The notes: a model not told the origin generated them from the sequence alone. Shown: positions 16,277 to 25,090, numbered from the stretch's first letter. The stretch is 40,834 nt of DNA from Paracoccaceae bacterium (GCA_021775315.1 JAJFIC010000108.1:1-40834), one strand, 5' to 3'. Numbers and translations: made by a program.

Positions 16277-18007
16277 TTAAGCTATGGAGAACGAGGCATC
16301 TTCGCTGAATTCCTGCATATATCCCTTGACCTCGGCCGCAATCAATCGGGCTGACCGGTTGGTCGGCGGCAAAGGCTCATCAGTGAAAAACGCTGGCAGC
16401 TCATCCTGATCCAGCGTGAAACCGGCGGCTTGATTAAACCTATCTTCCAGCCGCAGGGTTTCCCGGGCAATTTCAATCAGCCAATTGGCATCGACATCAC
16501 AGCCAAACGCGTCGTTGATTGCATCCGCGATCATGGTCCTGTTCTCGTCGGTGACCGAGCGGCCAAAAACGCACAGCCCGAAACTGTCAGCCAGCGCGCT
16601 GTTGATCTGCATCCGATAGCTTTCAGCAGCGACCTCGCGCACCGACAGATCATAGCTGGCAAATGAAGGCGCGTTGCCGGTGGTATGGTCCGCCCCCTGC
16701 GCGGTCACCATCATGGAAATGGCAGTCACTTCGATAATCCTTGGGTCATACGCGGAAATCGCCTGCCCTTTGATCACCGGTACACGCGCCACGTTGAAAT
16801 GCGCCCCGACCCGTTCAGTGCCCTGCGCCAGCAATTGGCCACGCGCAGTACCAGCGGCCAGATCTTTCAGCACGCCGGTCATAAAGCTGACATCACCAAA
16901 ACGCGCCTGCCCAGCCTCCATCAGCACGCCAATCATGCCACCAAGTTCGATCGTATCGACCCCCAGATCATTTGCGATCTCGTTTAGCAGCGCCACCTCG
17001 TCAGGATCACGCAGGCCGCAATTGGTGCCCAGCAACCCGATGGTTTCATATTCAAGAGGGGAAACAACCTCTTGCCCGTCTTTGTTCATGTAAATATTTG
17101 AACATTTGATCAGGCAACCCGGCATACAGGCGTGGCTGGGATCGCCGCCGCGCCCGGTGTTCAACTCATAAATGTAATCCCCGCCCATTTTATGCACGCC
17201 TTCTTCCTTAGAGGTTGCCTGACCGGACGAAAAATTGTCCGTCGGCAATCCCCCCAACGTGTTGGTCAGGTCTGATACCATCGCCGTACCCAGCTTTTTC
17301 ATAGCATTCACAGCAGGGGATTCGCCTAGCAAACGGCCATAAGCCTTGACCGCAGACATGACTTTTTTGCGGTCCTTCATGGTCGGCATCTTGTGCTTGT
17401 CGATCACCACCGCCTTGATTTTCTTGGCACCCATGACGGCGCCAACACCACCACGCGCCGCCAGTCGAGACGGGCGATTTTCACTGTCCGAGATCGAAAT
17501 GCCCGCCAGCAAGCCCTGATATTCGCCAACAGGCCCACAGATCGCCAGCGACGTCTTGTCGCCAAAGGCCTGATGCAGCTTGGCCGCGGTGTCAAAAACG
17601 CCCTGCCCCATATATGGCTCAGCGGAATGAAAGCTGATTTCGCCGTCCTGCGGGATATGAATAACCACCCAATCGTCACTGGCATCGCGAAAGGTGATGC
17701 CAGCAATTTCCAACTGCCCCATCGCAAAAGCGAAAGTGCCGCCCGAATTCGCCTCTTTCACGCCCCCGGTCAGCGGGCTTTTGCAACCAACACTCAGCCG
17801 ATTGGCGTTAGAAAAGTTGGTCCCGGCAAACGGACCCGCCGAAAAGATCAGCGGATTATCCGGCCCCAGCGCGTCTTTATCGGCAACACCTTCTTCCAGC
17901 AACATCCGGGCAATCAGATAACGCCCGCATTCGGCAATTTCCCGTCCCTCCAGTGTGCGCTTGCTGACCTCGCGGTTTTTCAGGTTGATATCGATGAAAC
18001 TGCGCAT
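16277..18007 (-). CDS. Aldehyde ferredoxin oxidoreductase family protein (tungsten/molybdenum bis-pterin enzyme)
   Basis: The protein has 576 residues. The N-terminal AOR domain has KSPLTGGVKEANSGG (76-90). The [4Fe-4S] ligands appear to be Cys294, Cys298 and Cys302 (CMPGCLIKC), with Cys479 (FGLCVF) as the fourth. The first spacing is C-x3-C, where archaeal AOR has C-x2-C. NCGLRDPDEV and GVDTIELG are family motifs. It should oxidise an aldehyde or reduce an acid with ferredoxin; the substrate is unknown. ATG 18007 has GAGGGA 5 nt ahead; a frame extension to 18136 is not supported. It is divergent from a MocA-like gene and followed by the ICMT-like gene. No partner ferredoxin gene is adjacent. 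Confidence 0.9.
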   Translation of the reverse strand: MRSFIDINLKNREVSKRTLEGREIAECGRYLIARMLLEEGVADKDALGPDNPLIFSAGPFAGTNFSNANRLSVGCKSPLTGGVKEANSGGTFAFAMGQLEIAGITFRDASDDWVVIHIPQDGEISFHSAEPYMGQGVFDTAAKLHQAFGDKTSLAICGPVGEYQGLLAGISISDSENRPSRLAARGGVGAVMGAKKIKAVVIDKHKMPTMKDRKKVMSAVKAYGRLLGESPAVNAMKKLGTAMVSDLTNTLGGLPTDNFSSGQATSKEEGVHKMGGDYIYELNTGRGGDPSHACMPGCLIKCSNIYMNKDGQEVVSPLEYETIGLLGTNCGLRDPDEVALLNEIANDLGVDTIELGGMIGVLMEAGQARFGDVSFMTGVLKDLAAGTARGQLLAQGTERVGAHFNVARVPVIKGQAISAYDPRIIEVTAISMMVTAQGADHTTGNAPSFASYDLSVREVAAESYRMQINSALADSFGLCVFGRSVTDENRTMIADAINDAFGCDVDANWLIEIARETLRLEDRFNQAAGFTLDQDELPAFFTDEPLPPTNRSARLIAAEVKGYMQEFSEDASFSIA

Positions 18008-18084
18008 CTCGATCCCTCTTTGAACTTGCCCGAGCCGGGACTTCGTGTGAAGGCTATTAGAAGTCCTCGACAGGCTCAACATAA

Positions 18085-18102
18085 TTGTTTGTGTAGAAAC
18101 AA
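18085..18102. promoter_or_regulatory. Inverted repeat TTGTTT-N6-AAACAA in the divergent promoter region
   Basis: A perfect 6-bp inverted repeat with a 6-nt spacer sits just ahead of the MocA-like start (18108), within the 100-bp gap shared with the divergent aldehyde oxidoreductase gene. It may be an operator; no regulator gene is adjacent. Confidence 0.3.
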
Positions 18103-18107
18103 ATACC

Positions 18108-18737
18108 ATGGACCAAAGCAAAGGCATTTTTAGCATTATTCTGCTCGCAGCCGGGGCCTCCAGCCGGATGCTCGGTGTCGATAAATTGCGGGAACAAATC
18201 GATGGGATTCCGTTACTTGGTCGAATTCACACCGCCTGTCTGGCCAGCCGGGCCGATGAAGTGATTGTGGTTTTGCGCCCGTGTGATGCATTGCGGAGAT
18301 CCACGCTTTCACCGAAAGCGAAGGTGGTCGAAAACCCTGAAAGTGTGCAAGGCATGGCCTCGTCTATCCGGGTTGGGATGACGGCACTTGATGCGCGATG
18401 TCAGGCCGTGGTGCTGGTGCTGGCCGATATGCCCGATGTTACGGCGCAGGATATGAACGCGCTGATGGCGGCCTATGCGCCGGATGTTGGCCGCAGCATT
18501 TGTCGGGCTAAAACCGCTAACGGGGTTGTCGGGCATCCGGTCCTATTCGGCAAAGCGCATTTTGCGGAGCTTGCGGCGCTGCATGGGGATGTCGGCGCGC
18601 GCCCGGTTGTAGCTGCAAATGCAAAGGCGGTGGTTGAAGTTTCAACTAAGGGCGAAGGCGCGCGGGTTGACCTTGACACCCCTGCGGACTGGGCGACCTA
18701 TCGACGCCGCAACATACCGGGGTCAAACGACAACTAA
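18108..18737 (+). CDS. MocA-like nucleotidyltransferase (molybdopterin cofactor maturation family)
   Basis: The protein has 209 residues and an NTP_transf_3 Rossmann-like fold. The nucleotide-binding loop ILLAAGASSRMLG (about 9-21), the metal-binding ADMPDV (about 105-110), and a C-terminal DLDTPADW motif place it with MobA/MocA proteins, which transfer CMP or GMP to molybdopterin. Position beside the aldehyde oxidoreductase suggests it tailors that enzyme's pterin cofactor. The two genes are divergent across 100 bp. The ribosome site is weak. Whether it uses CTP or GTP, and Mo or W, cannot be read. Confidence 0.85.
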   Translation: MDQSKGIFSIILLAAGASSRMLGVDKLREQIDGIPLLGRIHTACLASRADEVIVVLRPCDALRRSTLSPKAKVVENPESVQGMASSIRVGMTALDARCQAVVLVLADMPDVTAQDMNALMAAYAPDVGRSICRAKTANGVVGHPVLFGKAHFAELAALHGDVGARPVVAANAKAVVEVSTKGEGARVDLDTPADWATYRRRNIPGSNDN

Positions 18738-18819
18738 GCGTAGCGTGGCGATTTGCTGCGTGAAACTCGAGCACTCACCCCGCGTGCCCAATTTCTGCGC
18801 CAAATTTTATGGGAACGGC

Positions 18820-19647
18820 CTAGCGAAACAGCAACCGAGACTCGCGTTTGCGCAATGATGGCCGTGCTGACGCATAGTTGCGCCGACCCTTGGCGTGACG
18901 CAGATCCGGGAAAAGTTCAAAAACCTCGTTGCGTTGGGCGTTGCCCAGCCCACCCATGGAATAATCGCCCGGCTGAAAGCTTTCGGTCCATGAACCGTCT
19001 GCCATGATGATCTCATGGTTCCGGAACAGCAGATGGATGTAATAAGTGCCAATGCAATCAATCTGTTGCACGCCCTTGTGGTTTACCAAATGCTTTGCGG
19101 CGACCAGCACTTCTTCTTCGGCAAACAGCAGGCTGGTGCGTTCACTTGACACCAGCATCCGGTGATTTGGTGAAACCATCATGTCGCGTTCTGGCATGTC
19201 CGGGCCAAGCGCGCCCTTGCGGATAAGGACGGGGCGCAGATGCGGCGCGTTCAGTAATTCGCGACCAGACATTGGTTTTTTGCCGATCCAGTTGATTTCC
19301 TGAGGTCCGTTGTCACGCGTGATCACCTGATCACCGGGGCGCAGATCTTGCACCGGAACGGGGCCACGGGTGGTTTCAATCAGTGTATTTGGTGTAAAGC
19401 ACATAACAACCTCATCATCATTATCTTCGCCAGAGCCATCGCCCGAACCATTGTTTTCATCATCTTGCGCGTGACTGCCGTGGTCAGAACCGGCTGAACC
19501 TGAACTTGAGCCACCCGAGCCATCAGCAACTGAACCGTCGTCATCCGAGTCTGAGGCGTAGCGACCGCCAAGGAAGACCACGTCGTCGCCGCTGTTGGCC
19601 GCGTCTGATCCATCCGTTGGTTCAGACTCATCCATGAACTGCACCAT
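18820..19647 (-). CDS. Hint-domain (Hint_2) protein with acidic Gly/Ser/Asp-rich N-terminus
   Basis: With the ATG at 19647 the protein has 275 residues. Residues 10-80 are low complexity, rich in Asp, Gly and Ser. The Hint domain starts at Cys83 (VMCFTPNTLIETTRG) and continues with VQDLRPGDQVIT, MMVSPNHRML and AKHLVNHKG. Hint_2 proteins are abundant in roseobacters and are thought to be secreted and possibly self-processed at the Cys. There is no clear signal peptide. The start is uncertain: ATG 19647, ATG 19635 or TTG 19749 are possible, none with a strong ribosome site. The gene overlaps the end of the upstream small membrane protein gene, suggesting coupling. Confidence 0.8.
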   Translation of the reverse strand: MVQFMDESEPTDGSDAANSGDDVVFLGGRYASDSDDDGSVADGSGGSSSGSAGSDHGSHAQDDENNGSGDGSGEDNDDEVVMCFTPNTLIETTRGPVPVQDLRPGDQVITRDNGPQEINWIGKKPMSGRELLNAPHLRPVLIRKGALGPDMPERDMMVSPNHRMLVSSERTSLLFAEEEVLVAAKHLVNHKGVQQIDCIGTYYIHLLFRNHEIIMADGSWTESFQPGDYSMGGLGNAQRNEVFELFPDLRHAKGRRNYASARPSLRKRESRLLFR

Positions 19648-19951
19648 CGTAATTTGGCAGGATGCGTTTTGGGCGCACGATGCCGGCCCTTGCGGTTCCG
19701 CGCAGGGCTGGATTGTTGGAAACAGTGCGTGAAGTCCGAGCCATATCAAAACGGCCGGAACGCTTGAAACGTCGGCGCATCGTCAAAAAGCCAAAGAGGC
19801 AAACAAACGCGACAATTTCGGAAACTTCGGGGCTTAGGGTCAGTTTAAAACTGGCAGCCAATACCAGAAAGAAAATCGTGAACAGACCGATAAAGCCAGA
19901 AAGACGGGATTGCAGATACTTCTGCGGGGTACGGATACTCAAAACACTCAC
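19628..19951 (-). CDS. Small two-helix membrane protein upstream of the Hint gene
   Basis: The protein has up to 107 residues, with hydrophobic segments at about 18-36 (FIGLFTIFFLVLAASF) and 44-58 (IVAFVCLFGFL), then a basic, Arg-rich C-terminal half. The start is GTG 19951 or TTG 19942; the latter has AGG 8 nt ahead. The stop overlaps the likely start of the Hint gene, so the two are probably translated together. I do not recognise the family. It could anchor or export the Hint protein, but that rests on position alone. Confidence 0.5.
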   Translation of the reverse strand: MSVLSIRTPQKYLQSRLSGFIGLFTIFFLVLAASFKLTLSPEVSEIVAFVCLFGFLTMRRRFKRSGRFDMARTSRTVSNNPALRGTARAGIVRPKRILPNYDGAVHG

Positions 19952-20559
19952 CTTTGCGCGATATGCGCTCCAATGTTGCGGTCACCCCTGAACCTATGAT
20001 TTTTGCCCTTTCCCAGTCGGGCGCTTGAGATTGAACCTAGACAAAGTTTCGCCACATTCAAAGACAAATTTGCAGGAAATGTGTCAATTTACGTTCAAAA
20101 TTAATTCGAGTTATCTATGTTAATCAATCATCTATGCCGTTAACCTAATGTCAATTGTCAACCTGACACCTACAATCATGGGTGTTGTACGGACATTGAC
20201 ATCGCGACGGCAACGATTGTTTCAAAATCGCACAACATCACTACCGATTTCCTGCCATTGACGACGGCCCGTGTTAACGGACCCACCCCCGAAAACCGTG
20301 TCCTATTTGCGTGAAATACCTGATTTTCCGGCACGCAAAACGCCCAAATTGTGGCGTGGCGTGCCTTGTTCAGGCTGTCTGGTGATTCGAAAACTGGCCT
20401 GTGACCGTTTAGAAACGGGGAATCAGGCAGCTTAAAACCTTGCCTTGTCGGCGCAGTTAATGACATTTCTAACGGATTGTCGGTCTCAAAGGATATCGAC
20501 CCGCCCACAAAACGAAGCTGTATCAGCCGCCCGGCTGCACCATGGAAGGTTTTTGTTGA
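19952..20559. other. 608-bp gap without a convincing gene
   Basis: The part at 20040-20170 is AT-rich and probably holds the promoter of the leftward Hint pair. From 20176 the base composition returns to coding-like values, but no frame on either strand has both a start with a ribosome site and a recognisable product. A long minus frame here continues antisense through the P450 gene and is treated as a shadow. Confidence 0.6.
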
Positions 20560-21750
20560 ATGAACACTGAACTTATTGTTGATCTCCGCTCGCCTCGTTT
20601 TGACGAAGATAAATACGGTTATATCGAAGAACTGCGGTCGCAGAGTTTCTTTGCGCGCACACCTGAAAGCGCCGTTGTTTTCTTCAACCAGGAAGACGTT
20701 GCCGAGGTGTTTCGCTGCAAAGATTTCCGGTTCACTTTTAACCTTATTGATGAAACCCGCAGCCCCTATCTGGCCAAGGCCATCCAGCATGAACTGTTGA
20801 ACATGCATGGCCCGCAACACGAGCGGCTGTCGCGTCTGCTGAAACAGGCGTTGCGCGACCGCATTATCGAAGGCATGCGTGAAAACATCACCAAAATCGT
20901 GGATGATCTGGTCACGGCATTCCCCCAGAATGGAGAGGTCGAGTTTTGTGAACACTTCGCCGATCCGCTGCCTGCAAGGGTTCTTGGCCCGATGTTTGGC
21001 GTGCCTTACGACCGGGTGCAGGGCTTTAATGAATGGATCAAAATTGGCGGGCGCAAAGTTGATGCGCTGCAATCCGGCGTCGGGATCGACGAGGTTGAAC
21101 AGGCCAATCGCAGCATCCACACTTATCTGCGCACGTTGCTGGCGGAACGGCGAGATGCCCCCGGTGACGATCTGTTCAGCGAACTAATTCAGGCCGAAAT
21201 AGACGGCGATAAGATGAGCGAGGATGAACTGGTCTATCTGTCCGGCGAATTGGCCTCTGCCGGGGTGGACACAACGCGCACCCAGCTTCCGTTAATCCTG
21301 AACGCGCTTCTGGCGTTTCCTGATCAGATGGCAAAATTGCGCGCCGATCCGGGACTGGCCCTAAGAACGGTGGACGAAGGCATGCGCTATGCGCCGCTGC
21401 CATGGGCCCTTCCCCACGCCGCGACCCGTGATTTCACCTATAAAGGCATTGCGTTCAATGAAGGCGATCTTGCTTTTGCCCTTGTCCCAGCGGCTAACCG
21501 CGACCCGGCTGCGGTCGCGGATCCGCAAAGCTTTGACATTTCACGCGACCGAACCCGCCATTTCGCCTTTGGCTATGGCCTCCACGCCTGCCCCGGCTCA
21601 CAACTCGCCCGAATGGAGATGTCCATCGCACTCGAGGCGCTAACGACCCGGTTTTCAGAGATTTCACTGGCGGCTGAACCCGACTGGGAACCGGGACTGA
21701 AAGGCCGGACACTTCGCAGTCTTCATCTAAAAGTACAGAAGTCCGGGTAG
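20560..21750 (+). CDS. Cytochrome P450
   Basis: The protein has 396 residues, typical of soluble bacterial class I P450s. The I-helix oxygen-activation motif is AGVDTT (234-239), the K-helix ExxR is EGMR (273-276), and the heme loop is FAFGYGLHACPG with axial Cys344. It should hydroxylate a small substrate with electrons from ferredoxin and its reductase, neither of which is encoded nearby. AAGG lies about 10 nt ahead of ATG 20560. The gene stands alone between oppositely oriented neighbours and ends in its own terminator. Substrate unknown. Confidence 0.95.
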   Translation: MNTELIVDLRSPRFDEDKYGYIEELRSQSFFARTPESAVVFFNQEDVAEVFRCKDFRFTFNLIDETRSPYLAKAIQHELLNMHGPQHERLSRLLKQALRDRIIEGMRENITKIVDDLVTAFPQNGEVEFCEHFADPLPARVLGPMFGVPYDRVQGFNEWIKIGGRKVDALQSGVGIDEVEQANRSIHTYLRTLLAERRDAPGDDLFSELIQAEIDGDKMSEDELVYLSGELASAGVDTTRTQLPLILNALLAFPDQMAKLRADPGLALRTVDEGMRYAPLPWALPHAATRDFTYKGIAFNEGDLAFALVPAANRDPAAVADPQSFDISRDRTRHFAFGYGLHACPGSQLARMEMSIALEALTTRFSEISLAAEPDWEPGLKGRTLRSLHLKVQKSG

Positions 21751-21774
21751 AGTTTCCGGCTACCGGACTTTTAC
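21741..21774 (+). terminator. Terminator overlapping the P450 stop codon
   Basis: GTCCGGGTAG (21741-21750) pairs with CTACCGGAC (21760-21768) with one bulged G, followed by TTTT. The left arm contains the P450 stop codon. Confidence 0.7.
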
Positions 21775-21878
21775 CAAGTTCCAGTGATCTTTTTCTCGTT
21801 CGGTCCAATTTTATTTGTCACTTAACAAACCGCCACTTCAATTTCATTGGAACAGACGCCTTGAGAGCGGCCAGAACT

Positions 21879-22271
21879 TCAGCCAGCATAGCTCAGCACA
21901 AGATCACGCAGCGACACAAATCCCAACAGCCCGGCGTCGCCATGCACCAGCGCCCGTCGCCTGCCAAGCTGGGTCAGCAACCGGACAGCATATTTTACGT
22001 TCATATTCGGCACAATAGTCAGGACTGGCTTTTCCATGACTTCATAGACCGAAGTGCGTTCAAATGACCGGTTCACTGCGATCACCCGCGAGGCAATCTC
22101 GTTGACCGTCAGAAAGCCGTATTCATCGCCGGGATGGCGACGGTCAATGACCAACGAGCTGATTTTGTGTTCGCGCATCATGGCCAACGCCTCGTGAATG
22201 TTGGCCAGCCCGTCGATCCGGTGCAGTTCGGTGCGCATAAGTGTATCGACCCTATCGAATGGTTCTTCCAT
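21879..22271 (-). CDS. CBS-domain pair protein of the DUF1538 operon
   Basis: The protein has 130 residues and is just two CBS motifs in tandem (about 10-65 and 72-130): IHEALAMMREHKISSLVI with GFLTVNEI, then KYAVRLLTQLGRRRALV with GFVSLRDL. CBS pairs bind adenosyl nucleotides and gate partner channels or transporters. ATG 22271 has AGGAGG 7 nt ahead and overlaps the PII-like stop by one base (TGATG); a GTG at 22274 is an alternative. As the last gene of a four-gene operon with two DUF1538 membrane proteins, it probably senses ATP/AMP or a similar ligand to control them. That role is inference. Confidence 0.88.
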   Translation of the reverse strand: MEEPFDRVDTLMRTELHRIDGLANIHEALAMMREHKISSLVIDRRHPGDEYGFLTVNEIASRVIAVNRSFERTSVYEVMEKPVLTIVPNMNVKYAVRLLTQLGRRRALVHGDAGLLGFVSLRDLVLSYAG

Positions 22272-22624
22272 CACAGGTCCTCCTTGCTGATATCCTGAAT
22301 TATGCTTTGCATTTGACCCTTCATGCCAATCGCGTCTTCGATGTCGATCTGAAAAGCAACGCCTGTTCCCGGCTTTTCCTCAAACCCACAGGCCGCGGCG
22401 ATCGTCTCCAGTATGTCTCGACTGTTATGTGCTTCGACCAGAAACAGCACCATGTCGCGCTGCCCGGCCAAGGTCAGACCCATAAACGTCTTTTGTGGCG
22501 TCAGCCCTTCACCTCGGGCGCCGGTGATAACGGTGCAACCTGTGGCCCCCTTGGATCGGGCCGCTTCGATGGCCTTGTCGGTCAATTCGTCCTGGGTCAT
22601 CACGATGAGCAGTTTAAACTTCAT
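22271..22624 (-). CDS. PII-like signalling protein of the DUF1538 operon
   Basis: The protein has 117 residues with the ferredoxin-like PII fold: [20 protein letters not shown], a glycine-rich GARGEG segment where PII proteins carry the T-loop, and a C-terminal VAFQIDIEDAIGM strand. It lacks the T-loop Tyr that GlnB/GlnK use for uridylylation, so it belongs with PII-like regulators of transporters such as SbtB. The start overlaps the DUF1538-B stop by 4 nt (ATGA) and GGAGG lies 6 nt ahead. It most likely binds a nucleotide and docks on the DUF1538 proteins; the ligand is not readable. Confidence 0.85.
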   Translation of the reverse strand: MKFKLLIVMTQDELTDKAIEAARSKGATGCTVITGARGEGLTPQKTFMGLTLAGQRDMVLFLVEAHNSRDILETIAAACGFEEKPGTGVAFQIDIEDAIGMKGQMQSIIQDISKEDL

Positions 22625-23430
22625 TCCGGGCCTCCTTCGGGGGTGGAAGTTGTGGGGTTTTTATCCTGTCGCCGTTTCGCCAACCATGCACCGATCTGGG
22701 CATAACCCATAACTGTGATGATAGGAAACAAGCTGGCAAGTGCGATCAGACCGAACCCGTCAAGCAATGCCGAGCGGCCCGGCACATTTGATGCCAATCC
22801 CAGTCCCAGCGCCGCCACCAGCGGTACGGTTACGGTTGATGTTGTCACCCCGCCAGAATCGTAAGCCAAGGGCACAATCATGCGGGGCGCAAACATAGTT
22901 TGGATCACCACGATGGCGTATCCAACGATCATATACATATATAGTGGCGTGCCGCTGACGATGCGAAACGTGCCCACCGACAGGCTTAACGCCACGCCGA
23001 TTGCAACCGCAATACGCAAGCCGTTCGCCTTTACCGCACCGCCCGAAACGTGATCCGCCTTTAGGGCCACGGCGATCAAAGAAGGCTCGGCGATGGTGGT
23101 GGCAAAACCGATAGCAAAAGCAAAAAGATAGGTCCAGTAATAGTCCCCCCAGCCAAGCACAGCATTGGGATCGCCCCCCAGAAACGCAGGGTCAGTCAGT
23201 TGTCGCGCCATCTCAGCACCCAGCGGAAACAGGGCGCGTTCCAGACCGAACAGGAAAAACGCCAACCCCACCACCACGTATAGCAACCCAAACAGCACCT
23301 CGCGAAGATGCGGGATTTTGCGCCGCAATATGCCCATCTGAAATCCCAGAAGCACTGCAACGATGGGGGCCACATCCTTAAGGATGCCGACGAACACTTG
23401 GCTAAGCTCTATGGCCATCGACCAGATCAT
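22621..23430 (-). CDS. DUF1538 membrane protein B
   Basis: The protein has 269 residues with about seven hydrophobic segments. It carries the two DUF1538 hallmarks also present in its neighbour: [11 protein letters not shown] (111-121) and [11 protein letters not shown] (189-199) followed by TVPLV. The two genes are therefore paralogues of similar length, pointing to a heterodimeric membrane complex. The ATG overlaps the upstream stop by 4 nt. I recall, without being able to verify it, that a paired DUF1538 system from Halomonas was reported as a monovalent cation/proton antiporter. The linked PII and CBS genes fit a regulated ion transporter. Confidence 0.88.
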   Translation of the reverse strand: MIWSMAIELSQVFVGILKDVAPIVAVLLGFQMGILRRKIPHLREVLFGLLYVVVGLAFFLFGLERALFPLGAEMARQLTDPAFLGGDPNAVLGWGDYYWTYLFAFAIGFATTIAEPSLIAVALKADHVSGGAVKANGLRIAVAIGVALSLSVGTFRIVSGTPLYMYMIVGYAIVVIQTMFAPRMIVPLAYDSGGVTTSTVTVPLVAALGLGLASNVPGRSALLDGFGLIALASLFPIITVMGYAQIGAWLAKRRQDKNPTTSTPEGGPE

Positions 23431-24167
23431 GCCGCCACCACCAATCCGAACAGCAACACAAATATGATCGGCATCAGGCTGGCAAAAGCGATCAGGCCAA
23501 AGCCGTCCACCATTGGGTTGCGCCCCTTGATCACCTGCGCCAAGCCCACCCCCAGCGAGGTGACAAGCGGCACCGTGATGGTCGAAGTCGTCACGCCGCC
23601 TGAATCATAAGCAATGCCAATGATCTCGCGTGGCGCAATCGGGGTCAGTGCGACGACCACAACATAGCCGCCAATGATCAGCCAGTGGATTGGCCAGCCC
23701 TTAAGGATGCGAAACACGCCGATAACCAGCGAGGTTCCGACCGACGCCGCCACCGTATAACGCAGCGCGTCGGCATAGGTTTTCTGACTGGCCGGATCAC
23801 TTTCAATAACCCCGGCAGCGGCCATCACGCGCGTGGCCTCTTCGCCCACCGCGATCAACGCAGGCTCTGCCACGGTGGTGCCAAACCCCAACCCGAACGA
23901 GAAAATCAGCAGAACAGGCAGCGACCCGCGCGAGGCCAGTGCATTGGCCAGCGTCTCGCCCAACGGAAACAACGCCATTTCCAGCCCACGGATGAACAGC
24001 GCCAGCCCCAGCAACACGAAACCAAAGCCGATTGCCAGTTCAGTGATATTCTCAAATGGTTGACGCAGAACCACGATTTGGAAGAACGCCACGATGATCA
24101 GAATCGGCGCAAGATCCCGGGCGGTTCCGCTCATCTGGTTGTATAGCGCGCGCGTTGTGCCCGTCAT
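23427..24167 (-). CDS. DUF1538 membrane protein A
   Basis: The protein has 246 residues and is polytopic. It carries [11 protein letters not shown] (97-107) and [11 protein letters not shown] (186-196) followed by ITVPLV. The small, polar, semi-buried motifs suggest ion or substrate coordination within the membrane. ATG 24167 is chosen because GGGAAAG lies 4 nt ahead; a TTG at 24206 would add 13 residues without support. It is the first gene of the four-gene row A-B-PII-CBS, all joined by 1- or 4-nt overlaps. An SDR gene lies upstream on the same strand after 164 nt, probably a separate unit. Confidence 0.88.
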   Translation of the reverse strand: MTGTTRALYNQMSGTARDLAPILIIVAFFQIVVLRQPFENITELAIGFGFVLLGLALFIRGLEMALFPLGETLANALASRGSLPVLLIFSFGLGFGTTVAEPALIAVGEEATRVMAAAGVIESDPASQKTYADALRYTVAASVGTSLVIGVFRILKGWPIHWLIIGGYVVVVALTPIAPREIIGIAYDSGGVTTSTITVPLVTSLGVGLAQVIKGRNPMVDGFGLIAFASLMPIIFVLLFGLVVAA

Positions 24168-24331
24168 CTGTCTTTCCCGGGCCTCTACGACCTGTGCTTT
24201 TTGCAATCATGCGCCCATGACGTGCAAGCAACAAGTGGGAATTTTCCCGCTGGGGCACTGATTTGGTTTCGATCTGTCTTGTGTTCCTCTGATCGCGCCT
24301 AGCGGTCGTAAGTCCTGCGCAACCGGCATTG

Positions 24332-24970
24332 CTATTTGGCGTCTTTATATCCGCCAAGCTGGACGCCGCCCGGGCCGTCCCATGTGTTCGTGGTCGTGGC
24401 ATCGAAAAGGAATTGCGCGACATCCGCGCGTGGGATCAATTTGGCGAATGTGCCGCCCGACCTGAACACGGTGTACTTTCCTGTTCCGGGTTTGTCGGTG
24501 AAACCGGTCGGGCGCACCAAAACATATGGAACCTCGGCTTCGCTGGAAATCAAAATATCCGCCTGATTGTAGTCTCTAAATGTCTTTTTCCCGCCCATAA
24601 GGATCGAAACCATCTTGATAGGCCAAGATGTGCCACTACACCCGAGGCTTGAGATAAAGATGGTTTTTGGTGGGGTTTGACGCGCACGTGCTGCTTCAAG
24701 AACTGAACGCGCCGTGCTTTCCATAATATGCACGTCTTTGGAATTGCCAACGCAACTGACAACAACATCTGCATTCGCAATGACCGCCGCAACATCTGAA
24801 GACTGCGTCGTATCGCCCTTCATAACAGTCAAACCTTCGCATTGTTCCAACTTTGAAGAGTCTCGTACCAACGCCACAACCTGATGCCCTGCTGCCAGAG
24901 CGCGTTTGAGGTAAATGCCGCCAACAGCACCAGTCGCACCTAACAATGCAATTTTGAGTTGTTTTGACAA
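24332..24970 (-). CDS. NAD(P)-binding reductase (NmrA/atypical SDR-like)
   Basis: The protein has 212 residues. The Rossmann motif is LLGATGAVGGIYLKRAL (GATGAVG), with VVALVRDSSKL for the NADP-binding second strand. NADVVVSCVG and KTIFISSLG are the central strands, and YVLVRPTGFTDKPGTG follows. The catalytic YxxxK of classical SDRs is not visible, so it may be a redox sensor or isomerase-like member. The start is TTG 24970, supported by GGGGAGG 5 nt ahead. No operon partner is evident. Function unknown. Confidence 0.82.
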   Translation of the reverse strand: MSKQLKIALLGATGAVGGIYLKRALAAGHQVVALVRDSSKLEQCEGLTVMKGDTTQSSDVAAVIANADVVVSCVGNSKDVHIMESTARSVLEAARARQTPPKTIFISSLGCSGTSWPIKMVSILMGGKKTFRDYNQADILISSEAEVPYVLVRPTGFTDKPGTGKYTVFRSGGTFAKLIPRADVAQFLFDATTTNTWDGPGGVQLGGYKDAK

Positions 24971-25090
24971 TTCTACCTCCCCTTAGTTTCACAAAATGAA
25001 GTCTCGCAATCAAAGACACGGGACAAAGAAGGCGGAACCACTCAGAACCCGAGACATTCCGTGCCGTCGTTCTAAACCTGAGACCCTGCC

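Noticed and set aside
18820-19647. Intein or homing element
   Set aside because: The Hint fold is of the Hint_2 type, with no C-terminal splice Asn, no endonuclease domain and no split host protein.
20176-21120. Long minus-strand frame antisense to the P450 gene
   Set aside because: The plus strand carries a complete P450 with all motifs; the minus frame has no family resemblance and no ribosome site.
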